Origin: a bacterium
GTDB taxonomy: Bacteria > SZUA-79 > Acidulodesulfobacterales > Acidulodesulfobacteraceae
Length of the DNA stretch: 64,000 nucleotides
Reading direction: 5' to 3'
Assembly: GCA_021822485.1 (NCBI GenBank)
Contig: JAKAQP010000004.1
Location: 1-64,000, forward strand
The position numbers and the translations under genes are program-made. Under the pieces are notes generated by a model. It searched no databases and was not told the DNA's origin. It saw only the letters and a program-made list of their open reading frames with translations. Positions 17,196 through 25,702 of the stretch are shown here, one piece after another. The stretch's first letter is position 1. The number at the start of each line of letters is the position of its first letter.

Positions 17196-18173
17196 ATGCA
17201 GTCGATTACACGACAAGATACCGTAACTATTTCTTTAAATTCAAATTCCTTTTATCCCAAAGTAAACCTCGAAGCTTATAACGGACCCTTAGATCTGCTT
17301 TTAACTTTAATTAAAAAAAATAAAATCAATATATACGACATTCCGATTGTCGAAATAACGAACCAATATTTGGAAGTCATAGGCATCAGCGAAAAAAGCG
17401 GAATTTTGACTGAAGAAGAAGGAGAGGCCGGGGACGGTATTAACGGCGGCAGCGCCTTAAATTTAGATTCAGGCGGCGATTTTATAGTAATGGCGGCACA
17501 GCTTATATATATTAAATCGGTAATGCTTCTGCCTAAACGCAATACCGAAAACGGCGAAGACAATGACGGCGATATAGAAGATCCGAGAGCCGAATTGACG
17601 GATATGCTCTTAGAATACAAGAAAGTAAAGGAAGTTGCCGAATTTTTAAATAACCGCCCTATACTCGGCCGCGACGTATTCGGAGTTAAAATTATTCAAA
17701 GCGATGAAGCTGAAGACGAAAACGGCGCTCTCATCATACAAAATCAGAATAAAAATAACGGAGTCGTTTTTGAAGCAAATATCTTCATACTTTCTAAATA
17801 TTTTTACGATAAAATTAAAGAAGCCCAAAGCAGAATTAGCGTATACGAAATAGCTAAAGAAAATTTTTCCGTAAAAGAAAAAATCATAGAAATAATGGAG
17901 AAATTTAACGATAATATTTATTATTTCGAAAATTTTAACGCCGCAGGAAATAACAATAATGCTATTGCTAATAAGGGCAATATAACTTTTGGAATAATCG
18001 TAAAAAACAGCCGCACCAAAGATGAATTTTTTACATATTTTCTTGCGGTATTAGAAATGGCAAGACTGCTACTTATAACTATCGACCAGTTTCAATTATT
18101 CGGCGATATATACATAACCCCAGTTTCCGGCAGTCTCGAAACGTACCGTTCAAAAATAGCAAGCATGAACTAA
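17196..18173 (+). CDS. scpA: ScpA, segregation and condensation protein A (kleisin)
   Basis: 325 residues. The kleisin N-terminus (LEAYNGPLDLLLTLIKKNKINIYDIPIVEITNQYLEVI) and the C-terminal winged-helix part (ILSKYFYDK ... FFTYFLAVLEMARL) are clear. ScpA bridges the heads of the SMC dimer in chromosome condensation. It is longer than usual: a glycine/acid-rich insertion near 70-90 and low-complexity stretches in the middle add about 60-70 residues. The usual partner scpB is not next to it; the gene ends at a block of repeats and then a convergent rluB-type gene. Confidence 0.93.
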   Translation: MQSITRQDTVTISLNSNSFYPKVNLEAYNGPLDLLLTLIKKNKINIYDIPIVEITNQYLEVIGISEKSGILTEEEGEAGDGINGGSALNLDSGGDFIVMAAQLIYIKSVMLLPKRNTENGEDNDGDIEDPRAELTDMLLEYKKVKEVAEFLNNRPILGRDVFGVKIIQSDEAEDENGALIIQNQNKNNGVVFEANIFILSKYFYDKIKEAQSRISVYEIAKENFSVKEKIIEIMEKFNDNIYYFENFNAAGNNNNAIANKGNITFGIIVKNSRTKDEFFTYFLAVLEMARLLLITIDQFQLFGDIYITPVSGSLETYRSKIASMN

Positions 18174-18179
18174 TTTTTA

Positions 18180-18225
18180 AAGGGGACAGATTTATTTATT
18201 TCTTTACTCCCGACTGCGTTTGCTG
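18180..18225 (-). repeat. Second repeat family, copy 1 (CTGTCCCC variant)
   Basis: Reverse strand reads GCAAACGCAGTCGGGAGTAA then AAATAAATAAATCTGTCCCC. The same order of blocks, with the CTGACACC/CTAACACC ending, occurs at 54533-54585 and 62448-62492. Confidence 0.6.
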
Positions 18226-18280
18226 GTTAAGTCGATAAATCGAAAAAGGTGAATTTTCCGCAAGCGAAAAAGGTGTCATG

Positions 18281-18366
18281 AAAAAGGTGTCAGATATTAT
18301 TTTCCGCATACGTAATAGTCAATTTATAAATAAACTACTTGCGGAAAATTAATCTGACACCTTTTT
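18281..18366. repeat. 86-bp palindromic REP-like element, copy A
   Basis: Outer arms AAAAAGGTGTCAGAT and ATCTGACACCTTTTT are perfect complements. Inner arms TTTTCCGCA and TTGCGGAAAA form a second paired block, with an AT-rich centre of about 30 bp. A partial tandem copy (AAAAAGGTGTCA) precedes it at 18268-18280. It lies between convergent scpA and the rluB-type gene, where the long stem with a T run could also terminate transcription from both sides. Related copies are at 48470-48556 and 54420-54505. Confidence 0.8.
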
Positions 18367-18428
18367 CGCTTGACGGCAAACCGAAGCAGAAAAATATTTA
18401 TTTATTTGCGCTGCCTCATATTAACATA

Positions 18429-19298
18429 TTAATCCGAGTCTGCGTTAGAAATAGCTAATTCAGCGGTTTTTTTGTTTAATATGCGGTATTCGCCCGAAGG
18501 CAGGTCGCCGATATATAGCCCGCCTATTCTTACTCTTTTAAGCATTAAAATCTTAAGATTAAAAAACTCCATAAGACGTCTTATTTCACGGTTTTTTCCG
18601 TGAGTTAAATCGACCGACAGTATAAACTTATTAGGATTTTTTCTAACAATTCTTACGTCGTCCGGCTTTAATAGACCGGTTTCTTCGAGTCTTATGCCTT
18701 TTTTTATCCTGTTGAAAAGGTCTGAGGTGAGTTCTCCTTTAACCTCTACTATATAAGTTTTTAATACATCGAATTTTGGATGCGTCAATTTATAAGAAAA
18801 ATCGCCGTCGTTGGTAAGTATCAGCATGCCCTCGCTCATAAAATCGAGCCTGCCTGCAGGAAATATATGCTTGTATTTCAAGGTTTCTTTTTTCACCAAT
18901 TCCATGACCGTTTTAAAGCCTTCTTCGGATTTTACTGCGGTAATATATCCTTGGGGTTTGTTAAGCATGATATAAATTTTAGGTTCTTCTTTGAATTTAA
19001 TTTTTTTACCGTCGACGGAGACCTCGTCGCCGGGTTTAACCGAAACCGCAAGTTTATTTATTTTTTTTCCATTTATTGCGACTCTGCCTTCTTCGATGAT
19101 TTCGTCTGCATTTCTCCTTGAAACGCCGGTATGAGTTGCTATGAATTTATTTAACCTTATTATTGCGCTTCCTGCGCCTGACGCAGGCAACGCCGATTTT
19201 ACAGACTTTACAGACTTTGATTTTGACGGATTATTATTAGCAGATTTAGGAATCGCGGAATACTTGGAAGTCTTGTTTATTTTTTTTTCTTTTGTCAA
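18429..19298 (-). CDS. rluB: RsuA/RluB-family pseudouridine synthase
   Basis: 289 residues. A lysine/serine-rich, disordered 45-residue N-terminus is followed by an S4 RNA-binding domain ([25 protein letters not shown]) and the synthase core. The catalytic aspartate lies in [11 protein letters not shown] and [12 protein letters not shown] follows. The family isomerises uridine in 23S or 16S rRNA; RluB (23S U2605) is the likeliest but RluE/RluF or RsuA are possible. It overlaps thiG by 4 bp and so sits at the end of the thiamin operon, although its function is unrelated. Confidence 0.9.
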   Translation of the reverse strand: MTKEKKINKTSKYSAIPKSANNNPSKSKSVKSVKSALPASGAGSAIIRLNKFIATHTGVSRRNADEIIEEGRVAINGKKINKLAVSVKPGDEVSVDGKKIKFKEEPKIYIMLNKPQGYITAVKSEEGFKTVMELVKKETLKYKHIFPAGRLDFMSEGMLILTNDGDFSYKLTHPKFDVLKTYIVEVKGELTSDLFNRIKKGIRLEETGLLKPDDVRIVRKNPNKFILSVDLTHGKNREIRRLMEFFNLKILMLKRVRIGGLYIGDLPSGEYRILNKKTAELAISNADSD

Positions 19299-20077
19299 AA
19301 TACTATTCCCTCCATTTGGGTTGAAGCCTGAGCATAAAGTTTCATAGGGATTCGTCCCGACAGGTACGCTTGTCTGCCTGCTTCTACCGCTTTTTTCATA
19401 GCGTCTGCCATATTAACGGGATCTGCGGCTCCTGCTATTGCAGTATTAATAAGAATGCCGTCTACGCCGAGTTCCATGGTTTTACACGCATCGGATGCCG
19501 TTCCTACCCCCGCGTCGACTATTACGGGAACGGAGACGGTTTCTTTAATTATTTTTATGTTATACGGATTTCTTATGCCTAAACCGGAACCTATAGGAGA
19601 AGCAAGCGGCATAACTACCGGACATCCAATGTCTTCAAGTTTTTTTGCAAGTACCGGATCGTCCATCATATAAGGCATAACCGTAAATCCTTCTTTAACT
19701 AAAATTTTTGCCGCCTTTAACAGTTCTTCGTTATCGGGATAGAGGGTTTTTTGATCGCCTATCACTTCCAATTTTACTAGGTCTGTTCTAAAAACGTCTA
19801 ATTCTCTCGCAAGCATTAAAGTGTTTACCGCGTCTTCCGCCGTGTAACATCCTGCGGTATTCGGCAGAAGAATATACTTATCTAGGTCAATATAAGACAA
19901 TAAATTTTCTTTGGCGTTAAAATCGATTCTTCTTACGGCGACGGTTATTATTTCTGCTCCGGAAATATCCGCCGCCACTTTCATTGTTTGAAAGTCTGGA
20001 TATTTTCCGGTTCCTATTAGAAGTCTCGAGTTAAACTCGTATTTTCCTATTTTTAAAATATCGTCTTTTTTTTTCAT
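19295..20077 (-). CDS. thiG: ThiG, thiazole synthase
   Basis: Condenses 1-deoxyxylulose-5-phosphate, dehydroglycine and ThiS-thiocarboxylate to make the thiazole of thiamin. It has 260 residues, the normal length, with [11 protein letters not shown] at the N-terminus, Schiff-base lysine K102 ([11 protein letters not shown]) and the phosphate-binding [14 protein letters not shown]. Ribosome site GGAGG lies 12 bp before the ATG. It is separated from thiS by an 83-bp gap filled with repeat-like sequence, and overlaps the downstream rluB-type gene. Confidence 0.97.
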   Translation of the reverse strand: MKKKDDILKIGKYEFNSRLLIGTGKYPDFQTMKVAADISGAEIITVAVRRIDFNAKENLLSYIDLDKYILLPNTAGCYTAEDAVNTLMLARELDVFRTDLVKLEVIGDQKTLYPDNEELLKAAKILVKEGFTVMPYMMDDPVLAKKLEDIGCPVVMPLASPIGSGLGIRNPYNIKIIKETVSVPVIVDAGVGTASDACKTMELGVDGILINTAIAGAADPVNMADAMKKAVEAGRQAYLSGRIPMKLYAQASTQMEGIVF

Positions 20078-20109
20078 CGTTTTATATAACCTCCTATTTT
20101 ATTTAAATT

Positions 20110-20155
20110 AAAATAAATAAATCTGACACCTTTTTTTTGACACCTTTTTTTTATT
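20110..20155 (-). repeat. Repeat fragment between thiS and thiG (CTGACACC type)
   Basis: Forward strand reads AAATAAATAAATCTGACACC, then a T run, then a second GACACC and another T run. It is an incomplete version of the dispersed CTGACACC repeats in this window, inserted in the thiamin operon. Confidence 0.55.
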
Positions 20156-20160
20156 TTTTT

Positions 20161-20364
20161 TTATCCGCCGGGAGCTATAGTTACCATGTCTATTTTATCG
20201 TTCTCTTTTAACATGAATTCTGCGTAAGAACTTTTGGAAATTATAGTTTTATTTACTGCAACGGCGGTGCTTTTTATATCCAGTTTGAGTTCGTCGATTA
20301 GTTTTTGAATCGTAATGCCGTTTTGTTCGACGCTGTATTCGTTTCCGTTTAATTCTATTTTCAT
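20161..20364 (-). CDS. thiS: ThiS, thiamin sulfur-carrier protein
   Basis: 67-residue ubiquitin-like protein with the required C-terminal diglycine (TIAPGG), which is converted to a thiocarboxylate to donate sulfur to thiazole. The beta-grasp pattern (LNGNEYSVEQNGITIQKLIDEL) is clear. It overlaps the CofH-type gene by 4 bp (20361-20364), so the two are translationally coupled. The adenylating enzyme ThiF and a sulfur donor are not encoded in the window. Confidence 0.95.
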   Translation of the reverse strand: MKIELNGNEYSVEQNGITIQKLIDELKLDIKSTAVAVNKTIISKSSYAEFMLKENDKIDMVTIAPGG

Positions 20365-21515
20365 AAAATTTTATTATATATTTTTTCGTAAATATAATTA
20401 TATACGGTGTCTCTTCTGACCGGAATTTTACCAGCATGTTTTATTAAATTTATTATTTCTTTTTCCTCTAAAAATTCGCCGAATTTACCTCCGGCGCTTT
20501 TAGTTATATTTTCTTCCATTAAAGTTCCGCCGAAATCGTTAATGCCGCAATCAAGAGATTTTAAAGCCGCAGGCACGCCTATTTTCGGCCAGCTGGTTTG
20601 AATATTTTTAAAGTTGTCTAAGAAGAGCCTTAAAATTGCATAAAATTTAAATACTTTATTTTCGCCTATTAATTCATTCCTTTCGATTGACTTTCTTAAC
20701 GACGTTTTTGCCGAAATAAACGGCAGGGCGATAAATTCAGTAAATCCTCCCGTTTCATCCTGAATCTGCCTTATAATACTTAAATGATAAGCCAAATCCC
20801 CGCTTGATTCTAAATGTCCGAAAAGCACCGTAGCCGACGTTTTAACGCCGAGCATATGTGCCGTTTTTATTATTTCAATCCACTTCGTCGTATTTATCTT
20901 TTGCGGGCATATTTTTTTTCTGGTTTCTTCGGCTAAAATTTCTGCCGCAGTTCCAGGCATAGAATTAACGCCGCAATCAACTAATTTTTCGATAACCTGC
21001 GCATATGTCATGCCGGTTGTTTCGGAAAGTTCATAAATTTCCTGAGGCGAAAACGCATGTATATGGAGTTTCGGAAAATTATTTCTTACAATTTTAACTA
21101 AATTAAAGTAATAATCGGGATTAGCTTTCAATTCCGGATTTATTCCGCCGGTTACGCATATTTCGTCAATGCCGATGCTTTCTATGCCATCCGAAATTTT
21201 CTCGATTATCTTATCGTAATCCAGTAAAAAAGCGTCTTTAGAATTTTTTGTTCTTTTGTATCCACAAAATTTGCAATTTAAACCGCAAATATTCGTAAAA
21301 TTAATATTTCTGTTAACGACGTAAGAAACTTTATCCGAATTAATTTTTTTATTTAGCGTATCGGCCGTAAAAATAATTTTCTTACCAGCTTTCTCTTTCT
21401 GTTCTTCAAGCAGTATAAGCAAATCATCGCCATCAAGTCTTTCGCCGGACAAAGCTTTCTGCAAAATATCGTCCGGTACGATTTTATGTGTTTTATTATT
21501 CGACAAATTAAGCAT
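20361..21515 (-). CDS. CofH-type radical SAM enzyme in the ThiH position of a thiamin operon
   Basis: 384 residues. Radical SAM cysteines are C77, C81 and C84 (CGLNCKFCGY). The CofH/MqnE/MqnC superfamily pattern continues with NRNINFTNIC, VTGGINPEL, HIHAFSPQEI and SMPGTAAEILAEE. The PGTAAEIL form, GGFTEF and NDFGGTLMEENI favour CofH (the tyrosine-using half of F0 synthase) over MqnE or MqnC, which have PGGGAEI. It is the first gene after a TPP riboswitch and is coupled to thiS and followed by thiG. It may supply dehydroglycine from tyrosine, as ThiH does, since ThiH and CofH cleave the same tyrosine bond. Alternatively it is a true CofH carried in the operon. No CofG is present in the window. 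Confidence 0.75.
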   Translation of the reverse strand: MLNLSNNKTHKIVPDDILQKALSGERLDGDDLLILLEEQKEKAGKKIIFTADTLNKKINSDKVSYVVNRNINFTNICGLNCKFCGYKRTKNSKDAFLLDYDKIIEKISDGIESIGIDEICVTGGINPELKANPDYYFNLVKIVRNNFPKLHIHAFSPQEIYELSETTGMTYAQVIEKLVDCGVNSMPGTAAEILAEETRKKICPQKINTTKWIEIIKTAHMLGVKTSATVLFGHLESSGDLAYHLSIIRQIQDETGGFTEFIALPFISAKTSLRKSIERNELIGENKVFKFYAILRLFLDNFKNIQTSWPKIGVPAALKSLDCGINDFGGTLMEENITKSAGGKFGEFLEEKEIINLIKHAGKIPVRRDTVYNYIYEKIYNKIL

Positions 21516-21611
21516 TTTAATATATCTTCAATTTATTACTTAAATAATACATTATGCCTGAAGATAAAGCTTTTGGAAAGAAAAACTGCAGAAAAGAAAT
21601 AGTAAGCAGAA

Positions 21612-21718
21612 AGTCTATCTTCCCTACGACGGCATTATCCGTATCAGGTTCAAAGGGTTGCGTGCTTTAACGGCTACGCTCTCAGCCATAGTTACAATAA
21701 TACGGCACCCCTGATTTC
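21612..21718 (-). promoter_or_regulatory. TPP riboswitch (THI element)
   Basis: On the minus strand the core elements appear in order: GGGGTGCC, GGCTGAGAG, ACCCTTTGAACCTGAT, GGATAATGCC and GTAGGGAAG. These are the diagnostic conserved segments of the thiamin pyrophosphate aptamer. The 3' end is about 97 nt upstream of the CofH-type gene, so it should repress that gene, thiS and thiG when TPP is abundant. I could not decide between transcriptional and translational control from the leader. Confidence 0.95.
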
Positions 21719-21774
21719 ATTGCATACCGACCTAAAACATATAAACTATCGATATATTATAAATTATACCATTA

Positions 21775-22545
21775 TTATTTTATAATTCCAACCAAAAAAC
21801 TTTTGCTTTTATTGTTATAAACTTTAACGCAAAAAACTTTTACCGTTAAAACGTCGTGTTTTGCCGTTAAAGGAATAAAATTATAGGATAGAAAAACGGA
21901 TTTTTTAATATGTCCGAATGTTCCAGTCCTTTTATTTATAAACTTTTCAGCTTTTTTAGCCGGAATTTTTAAAAAATTAAATTTGCCTGCATTTTTGTAA
22001 ACTATCGTTAAATTTTTTGAAAAATAATAAATATTTCCGTGTTCTATCTTTACGAAATCAATATTTCTGTCGGTTCTCATGTCGTTCATTATGACTTTAT
22101 TTTGATTGCGGTACGTTAAATAGAAACCGCCTTTATTCATTATATAACCGCTAAGCGACGCTTTTACGTAATTTTTAAAATATTTGACTGAATCGACGTA
22201 GCTCATAAGTTTATTCAGCCTTGCCTTATCTTCAGAATATAGCTTATTCCATAAAAAAACATTATTCCTGTCATGCTTATATTTTGCCGGATTAACTATT
22301 TTTATATAGGTAACCACGTCGTTTTTACTTATAGCCTGTCCTTTCGCCTTTAAATAAAGCGCATAAATTATAGGATTTGTAGCATAGACTCCATTGCACA
22401 CAGTATTGCCGTTTCCGTCGGCAAACGACTTTCTGGCCGACGTCGGATTAAAATTAAGAAATACAATCGCCGACAACACTAAAATAAATAAAAATGAGGT
22501 CTTAAAAATAGATACGCCGTTTTTAATCGTTTTATTCTCAGTCAT
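21775..22545 (-). CDS. Exported protein of unknown function
   Basis: 256 residues. A membrane or signal segment (SIFKTSFLFILVLSAIVFLNF) is followed by an alpha/beta-looking domain with the phrases AKYKHDRNNVFLWNKLY and KVFCVKVYNNKSKSFLVGIIK. Two cysteines (C50 region and near the C-terminus) could pair. I do not recognise the family. A GGAGC-like sequence precedes the start. It lies between the thiamin operon and the restriction-modification genes with no obvious link to either. Confidence 0.6.
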   Translation of the reverse strand: MTENKTIKNGVSIFKTSFLFILVLSAIVFLNFNPTSARKSFADGNGNTVCNGVYATNPIIYALYLKAKGQAISKNDVVTYIKIVNPAKYKHDRNNVFLWNKLYSEDKARLNKLMSYVDSVKYFKNYVKASLSGYIMNKGGFYLTYRNQNKVIMNDMRTDRNIDFVKIEHGNIYYFSKNLTIVYKNAGKFNFLKIPAKKAEKFINKRTGTFGHIKKSVFLSYNFIPLTAKHDVLTVKVFCVKVYNNKSKSFLVGIIK

Positions 22546-22641
22546 TTTATGATGCTCCTTGTTTTTTTAAATTTTTAATTAATTTAATTAATTTACTTAA
22601 TTTTAATAAAATTAAGTATAATTTGTCAAATCAATAAAATA

Positions 22642-23640
22642 TTAGGTAGCAAATAATACATTTTGCTTATTTAAAAGTAACGAAATCCTTTTTTCTGCAA
22701 GGTCGATGTACTCTTGTTTAATATCATAGCCTACAAACTTCCTTCCGGATTTTAATGCCGCCGCCGCAACAGTTCCGCTTCCCATAAAAGGGTCGAGAAT
22801 AATGTCGTCTTTAAAAGAATAGAGTTGAATTAAACGAAACGGCAGCTCTTCCGGAAATGGCGCAGGATGCCCTATTCTTCTTGCGCTCTCGGCTTTCATC
22901 GTCCATATAGATTTAGTCCACTCCATAAACTGCTCTTTAGTAATAGTGTTTTGCTTGCCCTTGCCGATTCTGCTATAATCGCCTTTTGAAAAAACTAAAA
23001 TATATTCGTGTATATCCCTTAAAATAGGATTTGCGGAACTCATCCAACTTCCCCAAGCCGTCGATGGACTTGCGCTTGAAGACTTATTCCATATAATTTC
23101 GCCCCTCATATTGAAACCTATATTAATCATCATCGTAGAAATATAATCTGAAAGCGGTATGTAGGGTTTACGGCCGAGATTAGCTAGATTTATGCAAGCT
23201 CTGCCGCCGTTGATTAAAACTCTATAAGTTTCTCTAAACGAATTTTCCAACAGGCTTAAATACTCTTGCAGCGAAAGATCGTTATCGTATTCTTTTGAAA
23301 CATTGTACGGAGGAGAAGTTATCATTAAATGTATAGAATTATCAGGCAACTCTTGCATATTTTCCGCAGAACCTAATATAAATTTGTTAACCAATTCTTC
23401 GGGCAGTTTTCTTTCGGCTTTGTCTTCTATTTCTTTAGTTTTAAGCGTTGAATATAGTTTGGAATTATAAAAACGGGAACTGTCGTGGTTTATTCTTCCG
23501 TTTGTTCCAAATGCGCTTGATTCGGTACCTTTTTTTAGTTTTACTGCAGACGATTGTCGAAATGATTTCGTATCCACAATCTGCTTTTTTTGCTCTTCGT
23601 TTAACTCTTTTATGTCAATGGATTCGTTTATGGTTTTCAT
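22642..23640 (-). CDS. Type II DNA methyltransferase (SPPY class, probably N4-cytosine)
   Basis: 332 residues. Motif IV TSPPY is at 108-112 and the SAM-binding motif I DPFMGSGTVAAAA starts at 283, so the order (IV, target recognition, I) is the beta class. SPPY is typical of N4-methylcytosine enzymes but some adenine enzymes share it. An 80-residue hydrophilic N-terminal extension precedes the core. The neighbouring endonuclease gene ends 17 bp upstream, giving a compact restriction-modification pair. The recognition site cannot be read from the sequence. Confidence 0.9.
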   Translation of the reverse strand: MKTINESIDIKELNEEQKKQIVDTKSFRQSSAVKLKKGTESSAFGTNGRINHDSSRFYNSKLYSTLKTKEIEDKAERKLPEELVNKFILGSAENMQELPDNSIHLMITSPPYNVSKEYDNDLSLQEYLSLLENSFRETYRVLINGGRACINLANLGRKPYIPLSDYISTMMINIGFNMRGEIIWNKSSSASPSTAWGSWMSSANPILRDIHEYILVFSKGDYSRIGKGKQNTITKEQFMEWTKSIWTMKAESARRIGHPAPFPEELPFRLIQLYSFKDDIILDPFMGSGTVAAAALKSGRKFVGYDIKQEYIDLAEKRISLLLNKQNVLFAT

Positions 23641-23657
23641 GATTTTTCTTTTTTTAA

Positions 23658-24521
23658 TTATGTATTATTTATTAAATTTAAAAATTTTTCCGCTTTCGCA
23701 ATATTGGTAGATTCTCTATCCGCTTCAGCAATCAATTCGCCAAGATTACGTTTAGAAATCATAGAAGAAAAATAGTTCATATCGCTTTCTATCAGATGTC
23801 TTATTAATCCTAAAAGCATTTCCGGTCTTTCGATAGTTTTAAAGTCTCCTTTCGGAGTTGTTTTAATAAATTCTTCTTCCGTAGGTTTAGGATTGAGCGA
23901 CCAAAAACCCTGAATTACTCCTGATGTTTTAAGAAAATCAACTTTTTTAATATAACTATCAGTAATAGGACTGTTACCTAATATTATTATCGGAATTCTT
24001 GTCGAAGCATTGCCGGAAACTCTGATATTTATGGATTTACCTGTTGCTTTTAACATAGAGTCGGAACGAAGGATAGACGGATTGCCTTTATGACGCTTAT
24101 AATCTCCTAAAAACTCTATTTCATCAGGTCTATGAAATTTGTAATTAGAAATTATGCTCATTTTAACTTCAAAAATTAATTTTATATTTTCTGCACTTTG
24201 GTTATCATTTTCAGTTGTACAAAACGCAAGATCTGCTCTTGATCTTTGCGTCAACCCCAATTCTTCGCATATGACGCCGTTTACGGCATATAATCCTAAT
24301 TCTTCGGCAACTGGTTTAAATAAAGTTTTACACCATTTTTCCGTAAATTCGCCTATAAGCGAATTTCTGCTCTGCAAGGTCTGCCCTTCTGCACGCATAC
24401 CTTTAGGAATATAAGCATAATATTCGTTGTTTAAATTATAAAAAAGTTTTTCCGGAGAAGCAAAACTTTTTAACGCCTCTTTAAAAAAATAAATTTCAGT
24501 TTCGTTATTCCATAAAGTCAT
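23658..24521 (-). CDS. Type II restriction endonuclease (PD-(D/E)XK type), putative
   Basis: 287 residues. The segment RADLAF (D97) followed by LIFEVKMS (E118, K120) fits a PD-(D/E)XK nuclease centre, and GEFTEKW with E58 may provide the helical acidic residue. Flanking pattern and position directly before a methyltransferase on the same strand support a restriction enzyme. The rest of the protein has no motif that I recognise and no helicase domain, so a simple type II enzyme is the best reading. The partner methyltransferase lies downstream in the same operon. Confidence 0.8.
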   Translation of the reverse strand: MTLWNNETEIYFFKEALKSFASPEKLFYNLNNEYYAYIPKGMRAEGQTLQSRNSLIGEFTEKWCKTLFKPVAEELGLYAVNGVICEELGLTQRSRADLAFCTTENDNQSAENIKLIFEVKMSIISNYKFHRPDEIEFLGDYKRHKGNPSILRSDSMLKATGKSINIRVSGNASTRIPIIILGNSPITDSYIKKVDFLKTSGVIQGFWSLNPKPTEEEFIKTTPKGDFKTIERPEMLLGLIRHLIESDMNYFSSMISKRNLGELIAEADRESTNIAKAEKFLNLINNT

Positions 24522-24575
24522 TGCAAGATAATATTCCTAAATATAAATTATTAAATTTTATATATTATAACATAT

Positions 24576-25175
24576 TTATTTAAGCAATTTTCTGTAATAA
24601 TTGTAATACTTATATACCCGCATAATATAAATCTCAGTCTGCCGGTACGGCGGAATTATAAATTTGCGGCGGTTTTTGATATATACCGTGCGGACAGAAT
24701 CTGGGCCCGCGTTATAACAGGCTAAAGCGGGGACCGGCCTTAAACCGAAACGTTTAAGGCATAAATGCAGATATTTTGCTCCCGCTATAATGTTAGATTC
24801 CGGATTGTCGACGTTAATATCCATTTCTTCTCCTGTTTTAGGCATTACCTGCATAAGTCCGACGGCGCCTTTAGGACTTAAAGCCATAACGTTAAAGCCG
24901 CTTTCGGCTTTCATAACCGCAATAAAAAAAGGAAGCGGTATGCCGTATTTTTTTGAAGCGTAAACTATGGTTTCGGCCAATCTTTTTTGATTTAAACCCT
25001 CGGCATATACAGGACTTAAACAGGTTATAAAATTTGCTAAAAAGATGCAAAGCAGTAAAACGGATAAAATAAAAAACGGAGCCGAAAACTTTTTAATTAA
25101 TCTTGTATTTAATAAAAAAATTGATAACATTATCGATAGATACCAAAGTATGAAAATTAAAATTATTTTAGGCAA
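24576..25175 (-). CDS. Lytic transglycosylase, VirB1-like
   Basis: 199 residues. Membrane segments at the N-terminus (about 3-21 and 33-58) precede an SLT domain with the catalytic glutamate E91 (KAESGFN), GAVGLMQVMP and ALACYNAGP. Such enzymes open peptidoglycan for trans-envelope machines. It is the last gene of the type IV secretion locus and lies beside the restriction genes. A second SLT domain protein in the window is the FlgJ fusion at 45626-46537. Confidence 0.9.
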   Translation of the reverse strand: MPKIILIFILWYLSIMLSIFLLNTRLIKKFSAPFFILSVLLLCIFLANFITCLSPVYAEGLNQKRLAETIVYASKKYGIPLPFFIAVMKAESGFNVMALSPKGAVGLMQVMPKTGEEMDINVDNPESNIIAGAKYLHLCLKRFGLRPVPALACYNAGPDSVRTVYIKNRRKFIIPPYRQTEIYIMRVYKYYNYYRKLLK

Positions 25176-25211
25176 ATTATATTCATAATTTAACGGGCAG
25201 TTTTATAAATC

Positions 25212-25631
25212 TTATTCCGCCTTCATAAAGGAAGGCACAATATAACCATTGTTTAAGCCTGTTTGCTTAATTTTGCCCTTATGCCAGTATTTTTCCAAAC
25301 GCTCTAAATTCTTAATTTTTCTTCCCGAAACTTTGTTTAATTTTAAAGAATAGTATAATACGCTATTTTCCAGCGCTTTTTTAAGGTTTTCATTTTTTTC
25401 TAAAAAAGCGCCGCTTCCGTTGCTGCCGCTTTCTCCATTATTATATCCGTTATTATAATTATTATAAGTCGATGCAGAACTATTTCTAAATAAAGAATTT
25501 GAAGCGCAACCAGAAAGAAAAAATTGCATCGATAAAATTAATGTAAAACATAAAATATATATCTTTATATTATTATATTTAATAATTTTTTTTATTATTT
25601 TTATACCTATATACTTATTCTTGATTTTCAT
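25212..25631 (-). CDS. Small lipoprotein in the VirB7 position
   Basis: 139 residues. A long basic N-terminus leads to a hydrophobic segment ending in the lipobox FLSGC, with the cysteine near residue 42. An asparagine/glycine/serine-rich linker and a short lysine-rich domain follow. In many type IV systems a small lipoprotein of this kind (VirB7, TraV) stabilises VirB9 and VirB10 in the outer-membrane core, and here it follows the VirB9-like gene directly. No sequence motif specific to VirB7 is visible, so the role is inferred from position. Confidence 0.55.
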   Translation of the reverse strand: MKIKNKYIGIKIIKKIIKYNNIKIYILCFTLILSMQFFLSGCASNSLFRNSSASTYNNYNNGYNNGESGSNGSGAFLEKNENLKKALENSVLYYSLKLNKVSGRKIKNLERLEKYWHKGKIKQTGLNNGYIVPSFMKAE

Positions 25632-25702
25632 TTTTTTATTTAAGATTTTTATTTATGATTTTAGCTATCGAAATATAAATTAAAATAGAGATTTAATATC
25701 GA

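Noticed and set aside
20361-21515. Assignment of the first thiamin-operon gene as ThiH
   Set aside because: The cysteine context and the PGTAAEIL, GGFTEF and LMEENI segments fit CofH rather than ThiH.
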